The notes beneath the pieces were generated by a model. The model did no database searches. It had not been told where the DNA came from and saw only the letters and a list, made by a program, of their open reading frames with translations. DNA of 64,000 nt, taken from Pseudomonadota bacterium (GTDB lineage Bacteria; Pseudomonadota; Alphaproteobacteria; Micavibrionales; CSBR16-224). The stretch covers positions 1,301,540 to 1,365,539 of the forward strand of contig CP053449.1 of NCBI GenBank assembly GCA_013285465.1, given 5' to 3'. Positions 44,184 through 54,724 of the stretch are shown piece by piece. The first letter of the stretch is position 1. Every line of letters starts with the position of its first letter. A program made the position numbers and the translations under genes.

Positions 44184-45752
44184 TTATATCGGCAAGGTTT
44201 GCGGCTTTTTCGCTTTCAGCCACGTCACCACCATCAAACGCGTCAGCAGAATTGCCGAGAACATTGAGGTCATGATACCGACCCATAATGTCACCGCAAA
44301 GCCTTTGATCGGCCCCGTCCCGAAAGAAAACAGCATCAGGGCGGCAATCAGCGTCGTCAAATTCGCATCAACAATTGAGGACATTGCCTGTCCGTATCCG
44401 GTTTCGACCGATGACAGGATCGAACGACCGTTGCGCAGCTCTTCACGGATACGCTCAAAGATCAGCACATTCGCATCCACCGCCATACCGATCGTCAAGA
44501 CGATACCGGCGATACCCGGCAGTGTCAGCGTTGCCTGCAACACCGACAAGACCGCAAAAATAAGCGCAACATTCACCAGCAAGGCAATATTGGCAAAGAT
44601 ACCGAACAAGCCGTAAACCGCAATCATAAAGACCAGCACAAAGCTCATCCCCATCAGGCTGGCGATTTTTCCCGCACTGACGGAATCCGCGCCCAGACTT
44701 GGCCCGACTGTGCGCTCCTCCATAAAGGTCAAAGGCGCAGGCAAGGCACCCGCACGCAGCAACAGAGACGTGTCCACAGTTTCCTGCACGGTAAAGCGGC
44801 CGCTAATTCTTCCGGCACCGCCGCAAATCGGCTCATTAATAGACGGCGCGGTTACAATTTCCTTATCCAGCACAACGGCAAAGCGCTTATGCTGATTTTC
44901 ACGGGTAATGCGGCAGAATTTGTCCGTCCCGATCCGGTCAAAGCGGAATGTCACAACAGGCATGCCGTCTTCGAAGCTCGGTTGCGCATCAACAAGGCGT
45001 TCCCCCTGCAATGCCGCGCGTTTTTTAACCGCCAGCTGTATCTGCGGGTTTTCTTTCATCGGATACATAACGGCGGACGGCGAAAGTCGTGCGCCGGGTT
45101 CTGACGAGTCTTCATCCACCAGATGGAAGGTCATGCTCGCTGTTTTTACCAGTAGCTGTTTGATACGCTCGGGATCATCCACACCCGGAAGCTGTACCAG
45201 AATACGCTCATAACCCTGGCGCTGGATCGCGGGCTCCCGCGTGCCGGTTTCATCAATACGGCGGCGGACAATCTCAATCGACTGGTTCAAAGTCTGGGTT
45301 TTGATATCGGTGACCGCCATCGGGCTTAAGGTCGCCGTAACCAGCCCGTCATCGGAAATGTCAGCTTCTACGCCTTCGTAGAGTTTACGGGCAATTTTCA
45401 AAGCCTTGCTGCGGGTCTCGTCATCCTGCGCACGCAGTTGAAACAGAACACTTTCTCCCTCGATCCGAAGACCGACATAGCCGATTCTCTCTTTCAGCAA
45501 ATCGCGTTTGGCTGCCTCGCTCATGTCATTCAGGCGGTTATTGACCGCGTAATCCATATCAACCTGCAGCAAAAGATGTGCGCCGCCTTGCAAATCAAGG
45601 CCGAGGCTGACGGATTTATTCGGCAGCCATGAAGAAATCTCGCCGAGTTTTCCGTTCATCGCATCGGACATCAAATTCGGTGCCGAATAGGCAATGCCCC
45701 AAATGCAGATAATCGTAATCAACCAAACTTTCCAGCGTTCAAAATACATCAT
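44184..45752 (-). CDS. secD: Protein translocase subunit SecD
   Basis: Partner of SecF. The 522-residue protein has TM1, G-L-D-L-Q-G-G-A-H-L-L-L at about 50 (the SecD signature), the large periplasmic P1 domain, and C-terminal helices with T-V-G-P-S-L-G, G-I-V-L-T-I-G-M-A-V-D-A-N-V-L and F-E-R-I-R-E-E-L-R. It lies between yajC and secF; the secF start is 14 bases after the secD stop. Confidence 0.97.
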   Translation of the reverse strand: MMYFERWKVWLITIICIWGIAYSAPNLMSDAMNGKLGEISSWLPNKSVSLGLDLQGGAHLLLQVDMDYAVNNRLNDMSEAAKRDLLKERIGYVGLRIEGESVLFQLRAQDDETRSKALKIARKLYEGVEADISDDGLVTATLSPMAVTDIKTQTLNQSIEIVRRRIDETGTREPAIQRQGYERILVQLPGVDDPERIKQLLVKTASMTFHLVDEDSSEPGARLSPSAVMYPMKENPQIQLAVKKRAALQGERLVDAQPSFEDGMPVVTFRFDRIGTDKFCRITRENQHKRFAVVLDKEIVTAPSINEPICGGAGRISGRFTVQETVDTSLLLRAGALPAPLTFMEERTVGPSLGADSVSAGKIASLMGMSFVLVFMIAVYGLFGIFANIALLVNVALIFAVLSVLQATLTLPGIAGIVLTIGMAVDANVLIFERIREELRNGRSILSSVETGYGQAMSSIVDANLTTLIAALMLFSFGTGPIKGFAVTLWVGIMTSMFSAILLTRLMVVTWLKAKKPQTLPI

Positions 45753-45798
45753 CGTCTTTTATCAATCCTAACCGGAGGGAGTAGCAGTTTTATCAGTA

Positions 45799-46248
45799 TC
45801 AGCGGGCGCCCTTACGGGGTGCTCCCTCTTCTTTTTTCTTTTTGTTTTCACGCAGGCGGGAAACGGTAATGCCTTTACCGTTTTCATCATTAGCGCCGGA
45901 CGAATCACCTGCCGTCACATTGGAAACCGGCTTTTCCCGTATGGTCATAATGGTCGAGCGCACGGCATGCACGCGCACGCCGTCAGCAAGGTCGATCATC
46001 ACTTCATCATCACCTGTCAGCTTATAAACCTTGCCGATCAGTCCGCCGCCCGTTACAACGCGGTCACCGCGTTTCAGGTTGTTGACCATATCGCCATGTT
46101 CACGCATCCGCTTGTTCTGCGGACGGAAAACAAAGAAATAAAACACCAGAAGGATGAGAAACATCGGCAGAAGAAAGCCGACCAGACCACCATCTTGCGG
46201 TGCGCCGCTCGCAGCAGCGTCTTGAGCCCATGCGGGAGTGACAAACAT
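45799..46248 (-). CDS. yajC: Preprotein translocase subunit YajC
   Basis: YajC is a small single-spanning accessory of SecDF. The 149-residue protein has the TM at about 24-43 (F-L-L-P-M-F-L-I-L-L-V-F-Y-F), then the signature R-P-Q-N-K-R and L-K-R-G-D-R-V-V-T-G-G-G-L-I-G-K-V. The C-terminal tail beyond about 110 is charged and longer than in E. coli YajC. Start of the yajC-secD-secF operon; AGGAAG lies above the ATG. Confidence 0.95.
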   Translation of the reverse strand: MFVTPAWAQDAAASGAPQDGGLVGFLLPMFLILLVFYFFVFRPQNKRMREHGDMVNNLKRGDRVVTGGGLIGKVYKLTGDDEVMIDLADGVRVHAVRSTIMTIREKPVSNVTAGDSSGANDENGKGITVSRLRENKKKKEEGAPRKGAR

Positions 46249-46344
46249 GATTGTATCTTCCTGTTAATTTGTTATTTTACCGTAGATACTATCTAACACA
46301 ACAGCCGCATAGGCAACAAGGGGAAATCAAAAAGGACCCGTAGA

Positions 46345-49011
46345 ATGCCTCAGAGCTCTGAAAAGAAAATTTCACGCGGGATTACCGCGAGCGTTAAATT
46401 CCTGACGCGCCTCATCGTCTGGGGCGGCTGTTTTGTGCTGGTCTTTGGCGGTTTGTACTGGCAGCGCGATGCTGTTGCACGTTATGCGCTGCTTAGCTAT
46501 TTGCACAAAAACGGCTTTCCCGCAGCGCGGCTCCGGCATATTGATGTCGAGATTTCCTCCCTTAATGTAACAAAGCTCAAACTCTCCGATGATATCCGCA
46601 TTGATGATCTGCGTGCCGATTTCCATTTTACGCCGGGCGATGATTATCCCGTTTTTATTGACCGGCTGTTACTGGACGGTGTGTCATATCAAGAGGCGCC
46701 CCTTACGGAGGATGCCGCAGAAACCGATATTGCGGCATTACTGCGCGAGGCTTTCACGCTGGCGCAGAAGCTTCCCCTGAATGCCCTTGATATCAAACAG
46801 GCGCAGATTTCCTTACAACCGCGCAGTCTCTATCTGCCGCAACAAATCACAATCGCGGAAGCCCAAACGTATGTGAAAAACATTACGGATCGCATTGATA
46901 TCAAAGCCGTCATTTCCGCAAAAAACAACGACAGCATTATCAGCACCGCTCTTGAGACCGCATTATACCAAAACGGGGAAGTGGCGGCGGATATAACCCT
47001 CCGCGACGAAAGCGTTATTCGCCATCCGCTGGCCAAGCTGTCCAATATCAGCGGCGCGGCGCATATTGTGTTGAAAGACGGATTAATCACCGCAGAAAAG
47101 GCTGATATGACCATCGGTACTGCGCAGCTTGTCAATCTGCCGCTGGAAAATATCACACTCTCTTATACTGATACGAATGAAGAAAAAATACTGAAAGCCG
47201 CAGGCAAAAGCCCCGGTGATATTGCCGGTTTCAATGCAGAATTTAACTTTAACAACGCAAATGAACTATCTGGAAAAGCAGAAATAAATGCAGAGAATCT
47301 TGAAAAATTCTACGCGCTGGGGAAAGAGAGTTTTTCAAGCTTTGAGAATTTTGCCATCATTGAAAATGATTTGAAGGATATCAAAGGCAGCGCCCGCCTT
47401 ACCCTGAATTTCTCCGGTAAAAAGGCACTAACAGAGATCAAAGCAGATATCGCAACATGGCAGGATTTTTCCGGCAAGTTGCAGATTGCGGCAAAAGACC
47501 TGACCCTGCCGCCATATCTGCACAAAACAGCTGCGGATATCAAACTGCATTTCTCCCATAATGCGGATGGTATCCTGCTCTTCCCCGAAAGCCTTACCGT
47601 CAAGGGACAGACCGGCGTAGACAAAACAAGCTTCACACTGAAACTTGATCCGAATCCGAACACCACCCATCTATTGCTCAAAAACGCCGGAGACAGTATT
47701 GATATCCGCTTGCCGCAGTTGCAGTTATCCTATGGCAAGGTGCTGGATTACACGGGCGGCGTGACAGGAACGGTCAACCGCACCGCTTCAACATTCACTC
47801 TGACGGAAGCCGCGGGTCGTTTAAATCTGCCCGCACAGAAAATCATCATTGATCTATACGAAGCGACGGCGAAAGGCGGTTATCACAACAAGGCTGTGAC
47901 CAAAGCCAGCGTCAAAACAGCCATCACGCTGCCCGATAATCTTGCGCCGGTGCTGCGCGCCGATGCCGATCTCAACTACAAAGCGGAGAAAGGCCTGCTG
48001 CGCTTTGACAGCAAATTGCGTGATCAGGCCAATCACGCCAATGCTCATGTGACAGGCTTTATCACTCCGGCCACACAAAAAGGCGAGATCAATATCGAGA
48101 TGCCGCCGGTGAATTTTGATCCGGTCGGCACACAGCCGCATCATCTATCGCCCAAGCTGGACGGTTTACTGCAAAAAACTTCCGGCAGCGCAGCATTCTC
48201 CGCCAAACTCTCTTTGCCGGATCTGCGCGGCAAAGGGCAGCTGCTGCTGAAAAACCTGTCTGCGGAAATTTCCGGAAAACCTCTCACCAACCTGAATGCC
48301 GCGCTGGACATCAAAAGCCTTATGCCCCTCACGCTGGAAAAACAGACGGTCGCTATTGAAAGCTTTAATCCCGGCATTCCGTTCTTCGGCGGACTGGTCA
48401 CGCTTAGCTATGATGCGGCGCAGCCCCTGCCCCTTACTCTGCATAATGCGGAATGGCAAATGGTGGGCGGCACGGTCTCCTTTGCCGATGTAAAATTAAA
48501 CCCCGCCAAACCAGACACGGCTTTCACAGTCGCCGTGCATGATCTGTCACTGCAGCAATTACTGCAATTTGCCAAAGTTGAAGGGCTGAAAGCAAACGGT
48601 ATGATCGGCGGCACGCTGCCGTTGCGCCTTGCCGGAAACGAGATTTTTATCGAGAATGGTGTCATCAGCACCACAACCCCCGGCACGGTGCAATATGCGC
48701 CGCATGATTTGCCCGCTTTTCTGCAAAACGGTAACCCGAATATGGATTTCGTACGAAATGTGATCAGCAATTTCCATTATGAAAGCCTGCGTTTCCTGCT
48801 GGACGGCAAAGCCGGTGGCGCTCAGACCATCCGGCTGGAGGCGAAAGGACGCAATCCCGACATGGCGGAAACGCGACCCGTCGCCTTGAATTTGAACCTT
48901 GAGGGCGCACTTGAAAATATTTTCCAGCACCATGTACAAGCCTATACAATTCCTGATAATATACAGGAGAAAATTCGGCAATATGAGGAAAAACATGTCC
49001 CATCACCTTAA
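46345..49011 (+). CDS. ydbH: YdbH-type AsmA-like intermembrane lipid transport protein
   Basis: YdbH belongs to the AsmA-like proteins that bridge inner and outer membrane and move phospholipids. The 888-residue protein has one N-terminal membrane helix (about 28-45) and a long periplasmic beta-rich body. The C-terminal part matches the YdbH domain: G-T-V-Q-Y, F-V-R-N-V-I-S-N-F-H-Y, G-R-N-P-D, R-P-V-A-L-N-L-N-L-E-G. It is followed by ynbE (overlapping) and ydbL, as in E. coli, which strongly supports the call. AAAGGA is upstream of the ATG. Confidence 0.85.
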   Translation: MPQSSEKKISRGITASVKFLTRLIVWGGCFVLVFGGLYWQRDAVARYALLSYLHKNGFPAARLRHIDVEISSLNVTKLKLSDDIRIDDLRADFHFTPGDDYPVFIDRLLLDGVSYQEAPLTEDAAETDIAALLREAFTLAQKLPLNALDIKQAQISLQPRSLYLPQQITIAEAQTYVKNITDRIDIKAVISAKNNDSIISTALETALYQNGEVAADITLRDESVIRHPLAKLSNISGAAHIVLKDGLITAEKADMTIGTAQLVNLPLENITLSYTDTNEEKILKAAGKSPGDIAGFNAEFNFNNANELSGKAEINAENLEKFYALGKESFSSFENFAIIENDLKDIKGSARLTLNFSGKKALTEIKADIATWQDFSGKLQIAAKDLTLPPYLHKTAADIKLHFSHNADGILLFPESLTVKGQTGVDKTSFTLKLDPNPNTTHLLLKNAGDSIDIRLPQLQLSYGKVLDYTGGVTGTVNRTASTFTLTEAAGRLNLPAQKIIIDLYEATAKGGYHNKAVTKASVKTAITLPDNLAPVLRADADLNYKAEKGLLRFDSKLRDQANHANAHVTGFITPATQKGEINIEMPPVNFDPVGTQPHHLSPKLDGLLQKTSGSAAFSAKLSLPDLRGKGQLLLKNLSAEISGKPLTNLNAALDIKSLMPLTLEKQTVAIESFNPGIPFFGGLVTLSYDAAQPLPLTLHNAEWQMVGGTVSFADVKLNPAKPDTAFTVAVHDLSLQQLLQFAKVEGLKANGMIGGTLPLRLAGNEIFIENGVISTTTPGTVQYAPHDLPAFLQNGNPNMDFVRNVISNFHYESLRFLLDGKAGGAQTIRLEAKGRNPDMAETRPVALNLNLEGALENIFQHHVQAYTIPDNIQEKIRQYEEKHVPSP

Positions 49012-49216
49012 CAAATATCTGTGGCACATGATGGCGGGATTCGCCATTGTGTTACTGACCGCCTGCTCCCCGACCGTAAAGGTTCAAGCGCCGGACAAAC
49101 CGATTGAAATCAATATGAACATCAAAATCGAACAGGAAGTCCGTATCAAGGTCGAGCGCGATCTGGAAAACCTGTTTGAAGAATCTCCCGACCTGTTCGG
49201 GACGACAGAAAATTAA
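48995..49216 (+). CDS. ynbE: YnbE-type lipoprotein
   Basis: A 73-residue outer-membrane lipoprotein that works with YdbH. The signal ends L-L-T-A-C-S (lipobox); the mature part P-T-V-K-V-Q-A-P-D-K-P-I-E-I-N and the I-E-Q-E-V-R-I-K-V motif match YnbE. The ATG at 48995 was chosen because GAGGAA lies just above it (48985-48990); one at 48983 is also possible. It overlaps the end of ydbH by 17 bases. Confidence 0.88.
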   Translation: MSHHLNKYLWHMMAGFAIVLLTACSPTVKVQAPDKPIEINMNIKIEQEVRIKVERDLENLFEESPDLFGTTEN

Positions 49217-49234
49217 GGAAAGGATGACCATCCG

Positions 49235-49567
49235 ATGAAACAAGCTTTTACCGTATTTTTCCTGTGTTTTGCCTTTCTCGCTGTCCTTCCGGCAACGGCT
49301 TATGCAGAGATGAGCGTCGCCGCCGCCAAAGCCCAAGGCTATGTTGGCGAACAGCCTGACGGTCTTTTAGGGATCGTACAAGCCGCACCGGGCGTTGCCG
49401 CCATGGTTGACAGCACGAATGCCGGACGATTGGCCAAATACCGCGCGGTCGCACAAAGCAACGGCTTGCCGCTGGATCAGGTGCAAAAACTGGCCGGACA
49501 AAAATTGATGACGGAAACACCTGCAGGGCAATATATTTTCCTGAACAGTCAATGGGTCAAAAAATAA
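49235..49567 (+). CDS. ydbL: YdbL-type periplasmic protein (DUF1318)
   Basis: A 110-residue protein with a Sec signal peptide (F-L-C-F-A-F-L-A-V-L-P-A-T-A-Y-A). The mature part K-A-Q-G-Y-V-G-E-Q-P-D-G-L-L-G and the Y-I-F-L-N-S-Q-W end match DUF1318/YdbL, thought to regulate the YdbH-YnbE bridge. Third gene of the set, 18 bases after ynbE. Confidence 0.9.
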   Translation: MKQAFTVFFLCFAFLAVLPATAYAEMSVAAAKAQGYVGEQPDGLLGIVQAAPGVAAMVDSTNAGRLAKYRAVAQSNGLPLDQVQKLAGQKLMTETPAGQYIFLNSQWVKK

Positions 49568-49570
49568 TAA

Positions 49571-50656
<1,086 letters not shown>

Positions 50657-50666
50657 GGGAAGACGC

Positions 50667-51122
50667 ATGCCCAGTGAAATTAGACGACTAATGTTCCACC
50701 ATTCAGAGCTTTATGACGCGATCACACATTATGGTGACCAGCTGGGTTACCGCTTTCCCGGCGTGAAGATTATCGCAGCCAAGCTTGCCAGCAAGGCGGA
50801 ATATGACTTTCACACGCAAAAACATTTCAAAACGCCGCTGTCGCAGGAATATAACATTAATGAAATGAAGAACTCCGTTGTCGTCACGTTTTTTGACGAA
50901 GGCACGTTCGAACATAAATATTATAACCTGCCTGCCCGCTTTATCAGCGAATCCCTGATCGAGTATTGTCTGGCGAATAAAATTCCCCTGCCGAAAAACA
51001 GTAAGAAGAAGCTGGATTTGACGGAATTCAATGTCTGTCTTGATATCATCATGGATGATCAAGCGGAAGTTCCCGGTTTTGAGCTGGCTGCAAAAAGAGA
51101 TTCCGAACCGGAACTCGAATAG
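50667..51122 (+). CDS. Conserved-looking protein of unknown function
   Basis: A 151-residue soluble protein, no family recognised. It starts M-P-S-E-I-R-R-L-M-F-H-H-S-E-L and has V-V-V-T-F-F-D-E-G-T, K-Y-Y-N-L-P and L-I-E-Y-C-L-A-N-K-I-P-L-P-K-N motifs. The gap to hemB is 10 bases and to polA 2 bases, so it is in one operon with both. GGGAAG precedes its ATG. Confidence 0.7.
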   Translation: MPSEIRRLMFHHSELYDAITHYGDQLGYRFPGVKIIAAKLASKAEYDFHTQKHFKTPLSQEYNINEMKNSVVVTFFDEGTFEHKYYNLPARFISESLIEYCLANKIPLPKNSKKKLDLTEFNVCLDIIMDDQAEVPGFELAAKRDSEPELE

Positions 51123-51124
51123 TC

Positions 51125-53953
51125 ATGGCCCCTGTCATGCCGGAAAAAAAATCCATCCCCGCCGAGAAAAAGCCCCTCTTCCTTGTAGACGGTTCGGGCT
51201 TTATTTTTCGCGCCTATTACGCATTGCCGCCGATGACGCGCTCTGACGGCACCCCCGTCAATGCCGTGCTGGGCTTTACCAATATGCTGGTCAAACTGAT
51301 CGTCGATATGGATGTCCATGACATTGCCGTTATCTTTGATGCCGCCCGCGAGAATTTTCGCAATGAAATTTATCCGGAATATAAAGCCAACCGCAGTGAA
51401 ACACCGGAAGACCTTATTCCGCAATTTCCGCTGATCCGTCAGGCATCAGATGCCTTCGGTCTGCCGCCGATTGAAAAAGAAGGCTATGAGGCCGATGATC
51501 TGATTGCCACCTATGCGCGGCTGGCGCTGGAACAAGGGCGCGAGGTTGTTATCGTCTCCTCGGATAAGGATTTGATGCAGCTGGTTCGTGAAGGCGTGCG
51601 TATGTTCGATCCGATGAAATCGCGCTATATGGATGAGGCCGAAGTCTTCGAAAAATTCAATGTCTCGCCGGATAAAGTCGTTGATGTGCAGGCGCTGGCC
51701 GGCGACAGCACCGATAATGTGCCGGGCGTTGCCGGTATCGGCATTAAAACGGCGGCGCAGCTGATCAATGAATATGGCGATCTGGAAACACTGCTGGAAC
51801 GCGCCGCAGAAATCAAACAGCCGAAACGGCGTGAAACACTGCTGGCCGAGGCCGAAATGGCGCGCATTTCCAAACAGCTTGTGCGTCTGGATGACAGTGT
51901 CGAGGTGCCCTTTACCGTTGCAGAGCTGACAGATCATACGCTGGATATGCCGAAATTACTGCAATTTCTGAAAACGCAGGAATTTCGCACAACATTGGCG
52001 CGGCTGGAAAAAACTTTTCACGCGCATGAAAACCGTCTCGCCACGACGGCGGAAAACAAAAATGCCGCAGAACCCGCGCCGCAAAACGGCCGTTATGAGC
52101 TCGTGCAGGATGCCGCGCGTCTGCAAGACTGGGTGATGCGCGCTTTTGAAGCGGGCGTGGTTGCGGTTGATACGGAGACAACCTCCCTCACCCCGGCGAA
52201 AGCCGATCTGGTCGGTATTTCCCTCTCCGTTTCCGAGGGCAGTGCCTGTTATATTCCTGTCGGGCATATTGATGCCGCAGCCATGAATGAAAGTTTTGAT
52301 TTCGGCGGTGACGACAGCAAGGAAAAGGAAGCCGCCCCTGATCTGAAGCAAATCCCGTTGAAAGAGGCACTGGCTATCCTCAAACCGCTGCTGGAAGATC
52401 CCTCCGTCCTGAAAATCGGGCAAAATATCAAATACGACCTGCAAATGTTTCTGGCGCATGATATTCACATCACGCCCGTCGATGATACGATGCTGCTTTC
52501 CTATGTGATTGACGGTACGGAACACGGCCACGGCATGAATGAGCTGTCGGAGCTGTTCCTTGGCCACAACCCGATTAAATATTCCGAAATCTGCGGCACA
52601 GGAAAAAACCAGATCAGCTTTGCCGAAGTGACTCTGGACAAGGCGCGCGATTACGCCGCCGAAGATGCCGATATCACCTTGCGGCTTTACAACATGTTCA
52701 AACCGCGCCTGGCACAGGAAAAACGCGCCACGGTCTATGAAGTGCTGGAACGCCCGCTGATACCGATCATTGCTGAAATGGAATTTACCGGCATCCGCGT
52801 CGACCCTGCCGTGCTGAAAAATCTCAGCCGCATTTTCGCCGAAAAAATTGCGATTGTAGAGGAGGAAATCCATAAACTGGCCGGCATGCCGTTTAATGTC
52901 GGCTCTCCCAAACAGCTTGGCGAAGTGCTGTTTGACAATATGGGTTTGCAGGGCGGCAAGAAAAACAAAAGCGGTACATGGTCCACCAGTGTCGACGTAT
53001 TGGAAAAGCTGGCGGCGGAGGGGTATGAAATCGCCGAAAAAACGCTGGAATGGCGGCAAGCCTCCAAGCTGAAAAGCACCTATACCGATGCGCTGGTCAA
53101 TAGTATCAACCCGAAAACGGGGCGTGTGCATACGTCCTTTTCGATGGCGCAGACCAATACGGGGCGGCTATCTTCCTCCGACCCGAATTTGCAAAACATC
53201 CCGATCCGTACCGAGGATGGACGCAAAATCCGCGAAGCCTTTATCGCCGATGACGGCTTTACCCTGTTATCGGTCGATTATTCACAGGTCGAATTGCGCC
53301 TTGCCGCGGAACTGGCCGATATTAAGGCACTGAAACAGGCATTTCATGACGGGCAGGATATTCACAGCATGACTGCCAGTCAGGTCTTCGGCATCCCGAT
53401 GGATGAAATGACGCCGGAAATCCGCCGCCGCGCCAAAGCCATCAATTTCGGCATTATTTACGGCATCAGCGGCTTCGGCCTTGGCAAACAGCTCAGCATC
53501 CCGACATCCGAGGCCGCAGAATATATCAAAAAATACCTCGCCCGCTTCCCCGAACTGGAAGCCTTCATGGAAAAGGCCAAGGAAGAAGCGCGTGCAAACG
53601 GCTATGTCACCACGCTTTACGGGCGTAAATGCGTCATTCACGGCATCAATGACAAAAATCCCGCGCGGCGTAACTTTGCCGAACGTCAGGCCGTCAATGC
53701 GCCGCTGCAAGGCACCGCCGCCGATATCATGAAACGTGCGATGGTGCGCATGCCCGCCGCGCTGGATGCGGCCAAGCTGGGTGCGCGCATGTTGTTACAG
53801 GTGCATGATGAATTACTGTTTGAAGTACCGGAAAAAGAACTGGAGCAAACAACCGCCGTGGTAAAAGAAGTCATGCAGGCTGCCGCACCGGGCATTTCCA
53901 TTCCTTTGGAAGTCGGTATCGACCATGCCAAAAACTGGTCGGATGCGCATTAA
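51125..53953 (+). CDS. polA: DNA polymerase I
   Basis: Repair and gap-filling polymerase. The 942-residue protein has all three parts: the 5' nuclease (about 15-310, with L-V-D-G-S-G-F-I-F-R-A and the D-K-D-L-M-Q motif), a proofreading 3'-5' exonuclease with intact motifs (D-T-E-T at about 349, N-I-K-Y-D at about 434, Y-A-A-E-D-A-D at about 508), and the polymerase with motif A D-Y-S-Q-V-E-L-R (Asp about 718), motif B (R-R-A-K-A-I-N-F-G-I-I-Y-G) and motif C V-H-D-E-L (about 893). The stop is 1 base before the convergent coiled-coil gene. Confidence 0.97.
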   Translation: MAPVMPEKKSIPAEKKPLFLVDGSGFIFRAYYALPPMTRSDGTPVNAVLGFTNMLVKLIVDMDVHDIAVIFDAARENFRNEIYPEYKANRSETPEDLIPQFPLIRQASDAFGLPPIEKEGYEADDLIATYARLALEQGREVVIVSSDKDLMQLVREGVRMFDPMKSRYMDEAEVFEKFNVSPDKVVDVQALAGDSTDNVPGVAGIGIKTAAQLINEYGDLETLLERAAEIKQPKRRETLLAEAEMARISKQLVRLDDSVEVPFTVAELTDHTLDMPKLLQFLKTQEFRTTLARLEKTFHAHENRLATTAENKNAAEPAPQNGRYELVQDAARLQDWVMRAFEAGVVAVDTETTSLTPAKADLVGISLSVSEGSACYIPVGHIDAAAMNESFDFGGDDSKEKEAAPDLKQIPLKEALAILKPLLEDPSVLKIGQNIKYDLQMFLAHDIHITPVDDTMLLSYVIDGTEHGHGMNELSELFLGHNPIKYSEICGTGKNQISFAEVTLDKARDYAAEDADITLRLYNMFKPRLAQEKRATVYEVLERPLIPIIAEMEFTGIRVDPAVLKNLSRIFAEKIAIVEEEIHKLAGMPFNVGSPKQLGEVLFDNMGLQGGKKNKSGTWSTSVDVLEKLAAEGYEIAEKTLEWRQASKLKSTYTDALVNSINPKTGRVHTSFSMAQTNTGRLSSSDPNLQNIPIRTEDGRKIREAFIADDGFTLLSVDYSQVELRLAAELADIKALKQAFHDGQDIHSMTASQVFGIPMDEMTPEIRRRAKAINFGIIYGISGFGLGKQLSIPTSEAAEYIKKYLARFPELEAFMEKAKEEARANGYVTTLYGRKCVIHGINDKNPARRNFAERQAVNAPLQGTAADIMKRAMVRMPAALDAAKLGARMLLQVHDELLFEVPEKELEQTTAVVKEVMQAAAPGISIPLEVGIDHAKNWSDAH

Positions 53954-53954
53954 T

Positions 53955-54707
53955 TTAATGCCGCATGCCGTGGCTGGTTATTGTCGGTTTTTGTGGTCTG
54001 CTATTCGCCCGCCGGTAATCGCTAAACCCCATCCCCAGCCCCATCGATCCCAAGAAAGCAAGTAGGAAGGCCGGAATAAGGGTTCCTTTCAGAATAGACA
54101 CCTGTTCCTCGCTATTTTGTTCCGCAATCGCAATCACCCTCTCCTGATTACCCAGCAACGGATTCTCCGCATCGACTTTTGCACGGATTTCACGAATATG
54201 AGAAAACTCGCCTACTTCTCCGTTCTTGTCTTCCAAGGCTTCGAGGCCGATATCGCCCATATTGATGATATTTTCATCAATATGGCGAATAAATGTTTCA
54301 CGCTCATTTTCCGACAATTCCGAACTCAGGAAAGCATCCGTCACAAGCTGTTTGGCAAAGCTTTGAAAGTCCGAAACTTTCTCCTGCCGTAACAGTTCAA
54401 TCGGCCCGGCATCACGACCTGCACGGCTGGCTTCCGTAATCGTTGCCGTCAATGTTTTCAGTTCTGCATGCTGTGTTTCCAGATTGCCACGCTGTGTTGT
54501 CAGCTCCTGCATCACTTGATCGGCATTGGCCGTGCGCAAATTATCTGCATTACCATCAATTACGCCACCGATCTGATAGCCTGCACCGCCACCGGCGATG
54601 GCCAGTGCCGCAGCAATGCCAAATATCGCGCCCACCCGTTCGTTATAATAAATATCCGCAAGCTTATGCGCCGCCAGTTTTTTATAATATGTCGTATATT
54701 GTCCCAC
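53955..54707 (-). CDS. TM-coiled-coil-TM protein, member B
   Basis: A 250-residue protein of no known family. N-terminus Y-Y-K-K-L-A-A-H-K-L-A-D, TM1 at about 26-48, coiled coil at about 60-95 (V-M-Q-E-L-T-T-Q-R-G-N-L), a helical domain with L-S-S-E-L-S-E-N-E-R, TM2 at about 206-228, and a tail ending S-H-G-M-R-H. It aligns with the gene at 54725 over its length. It is 17 bases downstream of that gene, so they form an operon. Possibly both TMs place the coiled coil in the periplasm, giving a hairpin-shaped membrane protein. Confidence 0.72.
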   Translation of the reverse strand: MGQYTTYYKKLAAHKLADIYYNERVGAIFGIAAALAIAGGGAGYQIGGVIDGNADNLRTANADQVMQELTTQRGNLETQHAELKTLTATITEASRAGRDAGPIELLRQEKVSDFQSFAKQLVTDAFLSSELSENERETFIRHIDENIINMGDIGLEALEDKNGEVGEFSHIREIRAKVDAENPLLGNQERVIAIAEQNSEEQVSILKGTLIPAFLLAFLGSMGLGMGFSDYRRANSRPQKPTITSHGMRH

Positions 54708-54724
54708 TTCTCTCTCCTTAAAAA

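Noticed and set aside
51956-53131. 391-codon minus-strand frame in polA
   Set aside because: Lies inside the exonuclease and polymerase domains of polA and resembles nothing.
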